Shown piece by piece: positions 24,119-31,286 of a stretch of 64,000 bases of DNA. The DNA is from Pyxidicoccus fallax (GTDB lineage Bacteria; Myxococcota; Myxococcia; Myxococcales; Myxococcaceae), in assembly GCF_012933655.1 (NCBI RefSeq), contig NZ_JABBJJ010000010.1, positions 1 through 64,000 of the forward strand. Reading direction: 5' to 3'. The notes beneath the pieces are model-generated. The model had not been told where the DNA came from, searched no databases, and saw only the letters and a program-made list of their open reading frames with translations. The position numbers were made by a program, and so were the translations under genes. Position 1 is the first letter of the stretch, and every line of letters starts with the position of its first letter.

Positions 24119-25270
24119 ATGCCGGCAATTGAGTTCAAGCTCCCCAGGGGGGCGATTCTGTTCAACGACGGTACGCACGCCTACGAGTTCCGGGAGAACT
24201 TGGGAGAGGCCCACCACGGGCTGAATCTCTTCGTCGCGCGGCGCCGCACGCTTGAGGGGAACCACCCGAGGGGGAAGGTGCTGCTCAAGGCGGTTGGGGT
24301 GCCGAGCGGCATGGAGGCTCGGAGCGTCTACCGGGCACGGGCGAAGCTAGAAGAGCAGGTGCGGCTTTCCACGTACCTTGAGCACCCGGGGATCCTCCGC
24401 GTTCACGGGCTGCACAAGGCGGAAACGGCTTGGTACGTGATCACCGATCACCCGGTCGGGCACAAGCTCGACGACCTGCTCGCGATCGTTTCGGAGTGCG
24501 ATCGGTGGTTCTCGCCGTTCTTCACGCTGTACGTCGGCGAGCAGGTCGCGAGCGCCCTTGAGCACGCGCACGGGGCGAAGGACGAAAAGGAGAACCCACT
24601 CGGCATCGTTCACCGGGCGATCGACCTGGAGCACGTTTTCGTCGATTGGGAGGGCGGGGTACAGGTCTCCGACTTCGGCCTCGCACTCTCCCGGTTGCCC
24701 GGTCGCGTCGTTTCCTCCAAGCGCCGCTTGCCTGGGGATGCCTACTTCGCTTCACCGGAAATGCTTCTAGGGCTTCGCGTGGACGCTCGCTCGGATCTCT
24801 TCATGCTCGGGCTCGTCATGCTGGAGCTGTCCACGGGGAAGAACCTGCTCGACGCGCCTGACGGGGTCTCGGAAGAGGCAAAGGCGGCGCTTTCACGAAG
24901 GCAGCTCGCCCGCGTCGAGCGCGCCGTCACTCGTGCCCGGCTGGCGGGTTGTGACCCGGTGGTCGAGACGACGATCTGGCGCGCGGCGACCTACACGCAG
25001 GCGGACGTGGAGGCGGTAACGGAGAAGCTCCCCCAAAGCCTCCGCCTGCCGCTGTGCAAGCTCCTTCAACGCTTGCCCGCCAAGCGCTACCAGACGGCAG
25101 GGGAGCTAGCGACGGAGCTGCGCGGATGGCTCGGCGGGCACTTCGGCAAAGAGGGCGCGGCGGCTGAGCTGATGGAGGTCGCGAAGGTGTCCGGCGAGGC
25201 CATGGTCGAGATGGGCCTAGGCCGCCCCCGCCGTCACGGGCTGCCGCAGGACGAGGTCAGCACGCGCTAA
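24119..25270 (+). CDS. Kinase-like protein with degenerate catalytic loop (pseudokinase)
   Basis: The 383-residue protein follows the kinase gene by 163 bp and has its own GGGAGG ribosome binding site before ATG 24119. The kinase fold is recognisable: KVLLKAVGV, a gatekeeper strand TAWYVITDHPVG, a helix PFFTLYVGEQVASALEHAHG, VSDFGLALSRL and YFASPEMLLGL with RSDLFMLGLVML. The catalytic loop, however, reads IVHRAIDLEHVFVDW instead of HRDxKxxN: the Asp, Lys and Asn positions are all changed. It is therefore probably a pseudokinase that regulates or scaffolds the kinase encoded upstream. There is no transmembrane segment, so it is cytoplasmic. Confidence 0.75.
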   Translation: MPAIEFKLPRGAILFNDGTHAYEFRENLGEAHHGLNLFVARRRTLEGNHPRGKVLLKAVGVPSGMEARSVYRARAKLEEQVRLSTYLEHPGILRVHGLHKAETAWYVITDHPVGHKLDDLLAIVSECDRWFSPFFTLYVGEQVASALEHAHGAKDEKENPLGIVHRAIDLEHVFVDWEGGVQVSDFGLALSRLPGRVVSSKRRLPGDAYFASPEMLLGLRVDARSDLFMLGLVMLELSTGKNLLDAPDGVSEEAKAALSRRQLARVERAVTRARLAGCDPVVETTIWRAATYTQADVEAVTEKLPQSLRLPLCKLLQRLPAKRYQTAGELATELRGWLGGHFGKEGAAAELMEVAKVSGEAMVEMGLGRPRRHGLPQDEVSTR

Positions 25271-25426
25271 CTTTCCCGCGTGGGGGCTTGCGCTGTGCGC
25301 GTGTCGGCTGGTGGCTTCGCGGTGAGCCCTACTCGCGAACGGCAGCCGCGTCGGTGTTGACGTTGGCGACAAACCCGTGGGCAAGAAGGGCTCACCGCCC
25401 ACGTGGCGGCATGAAAGGACCAACCA

Positions 25427-25753
25427 ATGACGCCCGAAAGCCTGCGAGAAACTGACCCGGTGATGTACGAAACGCTGAGGCAGATTGACCCAAGATGTCT
25501 GGACCTGCTCACTTGCGCCCAATGCCCGCGACGCTTCGAGTTTAGGCTCCGACGTGCCGGGGAGTCTCATAAGCCCTGGTCTCCAGTGGCCGTCCGCGTT
25601 GAGTCCGCAGGGCGCGTGGAAGAGCATTGGCGGGTGTTCTGCTTCGAGTGTCGGGGCGATCTGACGTGGGGCGAGTTGCAGCAGGTTGTCCTCGACGAAC
25701 TCGCCACGCGCGAATGGTCGGCGCCGAAATTCGTTGGTGAGCGCAGGTGCTAG
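25427..25753 (+). CDS. Small zinc-ribbon-like protein of unknown function
   Basis: The 108-residue product carries two Cys pairs, LLTCAQCPRRFEF and VFCFECRGDLTW, spaced 38 residues apart as in zinc ribbons, and a final Cys. The N-terminus (PESLRETDPVMYETLRQIDP) is acidic and helical. AAGGA lies before the ATG. It is the last gene before the right att site and could be cargo of the element. No family is recognised. Confidence 0.6.
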   Translation: MTPESLRETDPVMYETLRQIDPRCLDLLTCAQCPRRFEFRLRRAGESHKPWSPVAVRVESAGRVEEHWRVFCFECRGDLTWGELQQVVLDELATREWSAPKFVGERRC

Positions 25754-25816
25754 GCTGCTCGTGAGCGCGGCCTACGCAAGCGTTGCCCGGTGCCGTCCCG
25801 CCACTGGCTCCCGCCA

Positions 25817-25836
25817 TGTTGCGTCTATGTCGCGTG
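25817..25836 (+). repeat. 20-bp subterminal direct repeat, right copy
   Basis: This is identical to 9904-9923 (tgttgcgtctatgtcgcgtg) and lies 127 bp inside the right att repeat in non-coding DNA. The surrounding bases do not match the left side, so the identity is confined to this block. Confidence 0.65.
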
Positions 25837-25905
25837 AGCCTGCGGAACGGGCTGGAACAGGGGGGGACGGGATGGGACGCGGCGGGATATCGACTCCCAA
25901 GCATT

Positions 25906-25986
25906 CCGGGCGGTTACGAGGTAAGGGCGCGATCCTGTTGGGGTTTTCGCACCGCCCGGCGCGGGTTCGATTCCCGCCGCCTCCAC
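25906..25986 (+). repeat. Right attachment site with flanking inverted repeat
   Basis: The 23-bp att repeat is at 25964-25986. Its upstream T-stem (GCGGG against CCCGC, loop TTCGATT) is perfect here, unlike on the left. Just before it, ccgggcggt (25906-25914) and accgcccgg (25951-25959) form a 9-bp stem. I could not complete a cloverleaf, so this may be a tRNA/tmRNA 3' fragment. Confidence 0.65.
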
Positions 25987-26057
25987 TGAGAAGAGTGAGC
26001 CCCGTGGATCGAAGCCTGCCTCAACGCACGATTCACCTCATCCATCGAGCGAGTCGC

Positions 26058-27434
26058 TCAGCCGATACGTAGCTCCGGCCGAAGGGCTTCGCCGAGGCGG
26101 GCGCGCTGCAGCTTCCCATTCGCTGTCCGTGGGAGTTGCTCCACCCGGTAATAGTCGGCGGGAACCTTGTGCGCGGACAGGAGGCCCTGCAGCGTCTGCC
26201 GCAGCGCGCGCCTGGACGGGCAGGGCGTTCCGGGGCGCAGCTGGAGGAAGGCGGTGAGGGTGGTGCCGTAGAGCGGGTCCTCCCGCCCCCACACCGCGGC
26301 ATCCTCCACGCCGGGCAGCTCGCGCAGCGCCGCTTCGATTTCAAAGGGGCTCAGGCGCTCGCCGCCGACCTTGAGCAGGTCGTCATTGCGGCCCAGGAGT
26401 GTCACCAGCCCGTCCGGCCCCAGCTCCGCCAGGTCCCCGGTGCGCAGCCAGCCGTCCTCCACCTTCTCGCGCGTGGCCTCGGGAGCACCCAGGTATCCCA
26501 GCATCAGCTGGTCGCCCCTCACGCACAGCTCGCCCCCGGCGGTGAGCTTCACGGCGAGATTGCCCACCGGGTAGCCGGTGGCATTGCTCAGGAACGCGGG
26601 ATGATCACTGCGCAGGCACAGCACGCGCGGTGACAGCTCCGTCTGGCCATAGTTGGTGTACACGCGGCCGTGGGGAAAGGCCCGAAGCAGCCGCTGGCGC
26701 AGTGGCAGGCTCAGCGCCGCGCCCGCGGAGATGACGTGCGTGACGCCCCCGGTGCGCGGCGGCCCGTCTCCCACGAGTCGAAGCAGCGTCTCATGGTGGG
26801 AGGGAACACCGCTGATCATCCCCACCAGACGGCCTTCGTCGAGCAGCGCCTTGAGCTCCACCAGGTTGCCGAGCAGCGTGGTGGGAAGGCCCGCCGCCAG
26901 TGCCGGCAACAACTGGCCCAGCAGGCCGAAGGAGTAGGAGAGCGGAAGGAACAGCGTCTGGGCCGGCGCGGAATCGAAGTCCAACGATGCCCGCACGGCG
27001 GCCACGTTCGCCTCGATGTTCCGCCGAGAGAGCTGCACGGCGCGCGGCGCTCCCGTGCTGCCGGAGGTGAATAGCACCACCGATGTGTCCGGGTGATGCT
27101 GGGGGCTCTCGGCTTCGCTCCGCCAGGTGACGGAGAGTGCCGCGTCCAGCTCGAAGCAGCAGCCCAGGCCCTGCCGCCGCGCGTCCACCTCCACGGCGGT
27201 CCACTCGGGAGCGAACACGGCCTGGGGGACACCAGCCTCGTACAGTGCGAGGAAGCTGGCGATGAACTCCCGGGTCCGATGGGCCCGCAGGATGGCGATA
27301 CCCGGTGGCAGGTCTCCGAGGCGGCGCTTTCGCGCCTCCACCTCGTCTCGCAGGGCACCGAAGGAGACGGACTCGCCGCCGAGCGTGAGGGCCACCTCGG
27401 CGTCGGCCCGGGTGAATGCGTGCAGAGAGCTCAT
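26058..27434 (-). CDS. AMP-dependent acyl/aryl-CoA or ACP ligase
   Basis: The 458-residue protein is a stand-alone adenylating enzyme. It shows the P-loop motif VLFTSGSTGAPRAVQLS, YTNYGQTELSPR (A5), GYLGAPEATREKVEDGWLRT and GDLAELGPDGLVTLLGRNDD (A7/A8), KVGGERLSPFEIEAAL, and the A10 lysine in RTANGKLQRARL. It should activate a carboxylic acid as acyl-AMP and pass it to CoA or a carrier such as the ACP at 29199. It is the last gene of a leftward operon; ATG 27434 lies five bases after the KAS III stop. The N-terminal domain is shorter than in typical NRPS A domains. The substrate cannot be read from sequence. Confidence 0.88.
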   Translation of the reverse strand: MSSLHAFTRADAEVALTLGGESVSFGALRDEVEARKRRLGDLPPGIAILRAHRTREFIASFLALYEAGVPQAVFAPEWTAVEVDARRQGLGCCFELDAALSVTWRSEAESPQHHPDTSVVLFTSGSTGAPRAVQLSRRNIEANVAAVRASLDFDSAPAQTLFLPLSYSFGLLGQLLPALAAGLPTTLLGNLVELKALLDEGRLVGMISGVPSHHETLLRLVGDGPPRTGGVTHVISAGAALSLPLRQRLLRAFPHGRVYTNYGQTELSPRVLCLRSDHPAFLSNATGYPVGNLAVKLTAGGELCVRGDQLMLGYLGAPEATREKVEDGWLRTGDLAELGPDGLVTLLGRNDDLLKVGGERLSPFEIEAALRELPGVEDAAVWGREDPLYGTTLTAFLQLRPGTPCPSRRALRQTLQGLLSAHKVPADYYRVEQLPRTANGKLQRARLGEALRPELRIG

Positions 27435-27439
27435 GGCGG

Positions 27440-28450
27440 TCACAGGCTGTGCAGCAGCGCGCACGCCGAGGCGCCTCCCGCGCCCGCGGATACGAGGAGG
27501 ACACGCTGCCCCGGCTTCAGCGGCAGCTGTTCCTTGAGGTGCGCGAGCGCGATGCCCACGCTCGCTCCCGAGGTGTTGCCCGTGAAGCGCACCGTCTCCA
27601 CCACCCGGGCCGGGTCCGCTCCCAGCTTCTCCGTTATCGCCCGCATCAGGTGCAGGTTGGCCTGGTGGGGAACAATCCAGTCCACGTCCGCCACCGTCAG
27701 CTCCAGGCGGCGCAGGAGCGAGTCCGCGCCCGAGGACATGTTGTCCACGCCCTTCATGAACAGCGTGGCTCCGTGCTCCATCTTCAGGAAGACCTTGGAG
27801 GGGTCATCGTTCCGGTGGTGCGGCAGTCGCGAGCCTCCTGCCCGGATGGCGATGATGTCCGCCATGGACGCATCCGCCGCCAGCTCGCTCGCCACGAGCT
27901 GGAAGTCCGCGCCTTCGGGCTGACGGGAAACAAGACAGCTCGCGCCCCCGTCTCCGAACAGCGCCGAGGTTGCCAGGTCCTCGCGGTTGAGGAACTTGGA
28001 GCGGATGTCCGCCGCGATGACCAACTGGTCGCTGCCCGTGGACGACGCGAGCGCCACTGCCAGATGCACCGCGCTGGTGAAACCGGCGCACGCCGCGCTC
28101 AGGTCCACCACGCCAACCCGGTCCAACCCCAGGCGCGGCAAGATGAGCGGCGAGGTGGGCGGCGTGGGAAAGTCGCCGGAGACGGTGGCCAGCAGCACCT
28201 GGCCAATGCGCTCGCGGTCGATGCGCGCGTCCTCCAGCAGGCGTAGGGCCGCCGCGACCGCGACGTCGCTGCAGGCCTGCCCGTCCTCCACCCAGCGCCG
28301 CTCCTCCACGCCCGTGCGGTGCGTAATCCAGCTCGGCCGCGCGCGGGTGCCCATCCAGTCGAGCACGTCCTGGTTCGTCACGACGCGCTCGGGCAGCCAG
28401 GAACGGGGCCCCCGCAGGTACACCGGCTCCAAGGGTCTCAGGAAGCTCAT
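27440..28450 (-). CDS. KAS III-like ketosynthase (FabH family)
   Basis: The 336-residue thiolase-fold enzyme carries the full FabH triad: Cys in VVDLSAACAGFTSAVHLAVA, His in DWIVPHQANLHLM, and Asn in RFTGNTSGASVGIAL. FabH-type enzymes condense an acyl-CoA starter with malonyl-ACP or catalyse related acyl transfers. The start ATG at 28450 overlaps the SDR stop by 4 bp. Two different KAS III genes in one operon (the other at 29453) suggests two distinct condensations or a condensation plus an acyl transfer. It probably acts with the ACP at 29199. Confidence 0.92.
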   Translation of the reverse strand: MSFLRPLEPVYLRGPRSWLPERVVTNQDVLDWMGTRARPSWITHRTGVEERRWVEDGQACSDVAVAAALRLLEDARIDRERIGQVLLATVSGDFPTPPTSPLILPRLGLDRVGVVDLSAACAGFTSAVHLAVALASSTGSDQLVIAADIRSKFLNREDLATSALFGDGGASCLVSRQPEGADFQLVASELAADASMADIIAIRAGGSRLPHHRNDDPSKVFLKMEHGATLFMKGVDNMSSGADSLLRRLELTVADVDWIVPHQANLHLMRAITEKLGADPARVVETVRFTGNTSGASVGIALAHLKEQLPLKPGQRVLLVSAGAGGASACALLHSL

Positions 28451-29202
28451 GTCCGCAACACTCCTTCCAACCGGAACATCGGCAGCCCGCCCGTGACGTC
28501 CAGGACCGCGCCGTTGATGTACTGATGCGCGGACAGCAGCGGGTCGAGCACCTCGCCGACGTGCTCGGGCTCGCCCAGCGTTCCCTGCGGGATGACGCCG
28601 CTCATCCGCTCCACGTAGCGGGGCTTCGACCAGTACTTCCGCGTCCGCTCCGTCTTGAAGATGCCCAGCCGCACCGTGTTGGCCAGGACGTTGAAGTCGC
28701 CGTAGTCCACCGCCAGGTTGCGCATCAGTCCCTCCAGCGCGGACTTGCACAGGACATAGGCGCCGTAGCGTCCCGTGCCGTTGACGGTGGAGACGCTGGA
28801 GATGAAGACGATGCGCCCCCACCGCGCCTCCACCATCGACGGCAGCACCCGGCGCAGCAGCCAGAGGTTGCCCATCAGGTTCGCCGTGACGTCCGCCTCC
28901 AGCGCCTCCTGCGGCAACTCATGGAAGCGGTAGAGCGGAGGCCGTCGCGTCCACGCGTTCAACACCAGCCCCTGGAGTCCTTCCGCCAGCAACTCCGAGA
29001 GGGCCGCTTCGCTCATGGCCGGGGCCGACAGGTCCAGCACCAGCCCCCGGACTTCCAGCCCCTCCGCCCGGTAGCGGGCCCGCGTCTCCTCCAGCGACTC
29101 CGCCGAGGACGCCGTCACGATGACCTCGTCCCCCAGCGCCAGCCGGCGGCGGGCGATGGAGCGCCCGATGTCCGAGCTGCCTCCGGTGATGAGCACCCTC
29201 AT
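28447..29202 (-). CDS. Short-chain dehydrogenase/reductase (ketoreductase-like)
   Basis: The 251-residue SDR has the nucleotide-binding motif VLITGGSSDIGRSIA and catalytic residues Ser (FISSVSTVNGTG), Tyr and Lys (YGAYVLCKSALEGL). The fold and length match FabG-like beta-ketoacyl-ACP reductases. In this operon it most likely reduces the beta-keto group made by the KAS enzymes on the ACP. The usual LVLNA motif stands for NNAG (GLVLNAWTRRPP), a mild deviation. It overlaps both neighbours by 4 bp. Confidence 0.88.
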   Translation of the reverse strand: MRVLITGGSSDIGRSIARRRLALGDEVIVTASSAESLEETRARYRAEGLEVRGLVLDLSAPAMSEAALSELLAEGLQGLVLNAWTRRPPLYRFHELPQEALEADVTANLMGNLWLLRRVLPSMVEARWGRIVFISSVSTVNGTGRYGAYVLCKSALEGLMRNLAVDYGDFNVLANTVRLGIFKTERTRKYWSKPRYVERMSGVIPQGTLGEPEHVGEVLDPLLSAHQYINGAVLDVTGGLPMFRLEGVLRT

Positions 29203-29435
29203 GACGCCCCCAGCTTCCGCAGCCAGAAGGCCAGGGAGGCGAGGTTCTGGAAGGCAGCCTCCGAGAAGTCGCGACCGGAGATGCGAATCGAGAACTCCTT
29301 CTCCAGGGCCGCCACGGAGAGCACCATCATCAGGCTGTCCATTCCGTACGCGGACAGTGACTCGGACGTGCCGGTGGGCAGGTCCTCCATGCCCGCGGCA
29401 CGCAGCGCCTTGCCAATGCGTTCGACCAGTTCCAT
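29199..29435 (-). CDS. Acyl carrier protein
   Basis: The 78-residue protein is a small acidic helical carrier. The phosphopantetheine site is Ser in LSAYGMDSLMMVLSVAALEK, followed by EFSIRISGRDFSEAAFQ, the normal ACP helix II-III order. It holds the growing acyl chain for the KAS III, SDR and ligase genes around it. The start ATG at 29435 is chosen on ACP length. The gene overlaps the SDR by 4 bp and is 17 bp from the second KAS III gene. Confidence 0.9.
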   Translation of the reverse strand: MELVERIGKALRAAGMEDLPTGTSESLSAYGMDSLMMVLSVAALEKEFSIRISGRDFSEAAFQNLASLAFWLRKLGAS

Positions 29436-29452
29436 TGCATCACCCCCGCTTT

Positions 29453-30502
29453 TCAGCGCTTCACCCAGTGCTGCATCGCGAAGGACAGGCCGCCGCCCAC
29501 GCTCATCAGCAGCACCCCATCTCCTGGCGCGAACAGGCGCTGCTCCAGGGCCTCGGACAGCGAGAACAGGACGGAGGCCCCGCCCACGTTGCCCACGCGC
29601 TCCGCGCTCCAGACGAGGCTCGCGCTCAGTCCCCCCACGTCGCAGACCTGCTCGATGAGCTTCCGATTGATTTGATGGGCCACCACCCAGCGGATGTCCT
29701 TCAGGCCCCGGCCGCCCGGGAACATCGCGCCGAGCATCTCCAGGTAGCGCCGCAGGGCCTCTTCGCGGAGCCGCGTGCCATCTCCGGCCATGCAGTAGCC
29801 ACCTGCCTCCAGCGTGGCCCGGTCCGGGGGCAGCCGCCCCGGCGTGGTGTACAGGTCCACCAGGGCCCCATCCGTGGCGTAGAGGCACCGGCGGATTTCG
29901 AAGTCGGGGGTGGCCTCGTCGCGCTTCAGCCACAGGGCCGCGCCCCCGTCCGCGAGGATGAACCAGGTCTCCTTCATGGCCGGGTTCATCACCTTGGAGA
30001 GCGTCTCCGCGCAGCTCACCAGGACGTTGCCGTAGCCGCTTCCCAAGAGCGCCACCGCGAGATGCAGGCTGGCCAGCGAGGTGGAGCAGCCCGCCTTCAC
30101 CTCCCACGCGGCGGCGTGACTCTCCAGCCGTCCCAGGATGGCCGCGGCCTGCGAGCCCGTGTAGCGGCTCGTCGTCGTCGTGCCGTGGATGAGGGCCTCC
30201 ACCTCCGCACCGCTCCTCCCACCGAGCGCCTGCCTCGCCGCGGCGAGGGCCAGCGACTCGCTCGTCTCCTCGTCCTCGCGGGGAGGTGTTTCTCCGGAGG
30301 AGGGCAGGCGCGCCAGGTGGCGGAGGCTGAAGCCCAGCCGCGTCGCCACCTTCCGGCCCAATGTCTCCAGGGCCTCGGCGGACCGGCCCTGCTGCTCTGG
30401 GTCCAACGCGAGCAGCTCCGCGTTGGACACGGGCCGTACCCCCGGCAGGGCGCGGCCATGCCCCAGCACCTGGACGCCCAGGCGCGGCTCCAGGACGTTC
30501 AT
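29453..30502 (-). CDS. Second KAS III-like ketosynthase
   Basis: The 349-residue enzyme is a divergent FabH relative with Cys in EVKAGCSTSLASLHLAVALL, His in RWVVAHQINRKLIEQ, and Asn in ERVGNVGGASVLFSL. It has an N-terminal segment (VQVLGHGRALPGVRPVSNAE) usual in KAS III-like enzymes of secondary metabolism. GTTTTSRYTGSQAAAILGRL replaces the common FabH motif, pointing to a different acyl specificity from its neighbour at 27440. The start overlaps the upstream acyltransferase gene by 4 bp. Confidence 0.88.
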   Translation of the reverse strand: MNVLEPRLGVQVLGHGRALPGVRPVSNAELLALDPEQQGRSAEALETLGRKVATRLGFSLRHLARLPSSGETPPREDEETSESLALAAARQALGGRSGAEVEALIHGTTTTSRYTGSQAAAILGRLESHAAAWEVKAGCSTSLASLHLAVALLGSGYGNVLVSCAETLSKVMNPAMKETWFILADGGAALWLKRDEATPDFEIRRCLYATDGALVDLYTTPGRLPPDRATLEAGGYCMAGDGTRLREEALRRYLEMLGAMFPGGRGLKDIRWVVAHQINRKLIEQVCDVGGLSASLVWSAERVGNVGGASVLFSLSEALEQRLFAPGDGVLLMSVGGGLSFAMQHWVKR

Positions 30503-31263
30503 GACGGGCGCTCCTCGGTGCGGCGGGCGGGGTTGAAGTGCTCCCACTCGAAGTTCTCCACCCTCGAGTCCTCGGGCAGGGTGTCCTTCAGGAGCTTGTT
30601 GTGCATGCCAATCCAGCTGCGCGCGCCGATGGTGGTGCGCGGCCCCACCACGGCCCCGGCCGCCAGGAAGACGTTGTCGCCGATGTTCACCTCCCCCAAC
30701 ATCACCTTGTCCCCCAGGAACATGTGCCCGATGACGAGGACGTTGGCGCCCATCGTGCAGCCCTTGCCGATGGTCAGCAGTGGGTAGTCCGCCAGCATCG
30801 CGAAGAGGGAGGAGTTCACCCCGTACGCGATGCGCGCCCCCATGGCCCGCCAGTAGAGGTACTTGGTGACGTAGAAGGAGAAGAAGAACGGATGGAGCCC
30901 GGAGATGCGCACCGAGTGGCCCAGGCACAGCGTCATGAACCAGGCCAGGTAGTCTCGGGACATCTCCATCTTGTAGGTGCCCGGCCGCATCCTCGGGATG
31001 CACAGGCGGACGAGCCAGCACACCGCCAGGAAGGCGCCGGCCAGGACTCCGGGGGCCAGCAGCGCCCAGAGCGGGAAGGCCGGCTGCTCCCAGCTCCAGC
31101 GCAGGTAGAGCGCGAAGGTCCACCACGCCGCCAGCGCGGGTGTCAGCGAGAACGTCATGGTGATGAGGTCCACCAGGAGCACCCGTGTGAAGCCGAACCC
31201 CTGGGACTGGTGCTTGAACTTCCGCCGCGCGGTGCCGAGCGCGTCCACCGTGCTCTCCGTCAT
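30499..31263 (-). CDS. Membrane protein with hexapeptide-repeat acyltransferase domain
   Basis: The 254-residue protein has two hydrophobic helices (about 35-60, VDLITMTFSLTPALAAWWTF, and about 70-95, APGVLAGAFLAVCWLVRLCI). These are followed by a left-handed beta-helix built of hexapeptides: IGKGCTMGANVLVIGHMFLG, VMLGEVNIGDNVFLAAGAVV, TTIGARSWIGMHN. This combination resembles the C-terminal part of Pls/TIGR02353 NRPS-like proteins and other membrane acyltransferases. It could transfer or handle an acyl group at the membrane within the pathway. ATG 31263 was chosen over an upstream start because it begins MTESTVDAL close to operon spacing. Confidence 0.75.
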   Translation of the reverse strand: MTESTVDALGTARRKFKHQSQGFGFTRVLLVDLITMTFSLTPALAAWWTFALYLRWSWEQPAFPLWALLAPGVLAGAFLAVCWLVRLCIPRMRPGTYKMEMSRDYLAWFMTLCLGHSVRISGLHPFFFSFYVTKYLYWRAMGARIAYGVNSSLFAMLADYPLLTIGKGCTMGANVLVIGHMFLGDKVMLGEVNIGDNVFLAAGAVVGPRTTIGARSWIGMHNKLLKDTLPEDSRVENFEWEHFNPARRTEERPS

Positions 31264-31286
31264 GGTGTCTCCTGCCCGTGTCGGGC

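Larger units (their letters stand above)
9837..25986. mobile_element. 16.1 kb integrated element with integrase, replication and capsid genes
   Basis: The element is bounded by identical 23-bp direct repeats (9837-9859 and 25964-25986) that resemble the T-arm and acceptor end of a tRNA or tmRNA. A tyrosine integrase lies immediately inside the left repeat. A leftward block (integrase, Xis-like, helicase, primase, winged helix) is followed by rightward capsid genes and then a cargo zone. I find no terminase, portal, tail or lysis gene. This is the gene profile of a phage satellite or phage-inducible island that makes its own capsid, or of a heavily reduced prophage. The content is seen directly; the satellite interpretation is inference. 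Confidence 0.75.
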
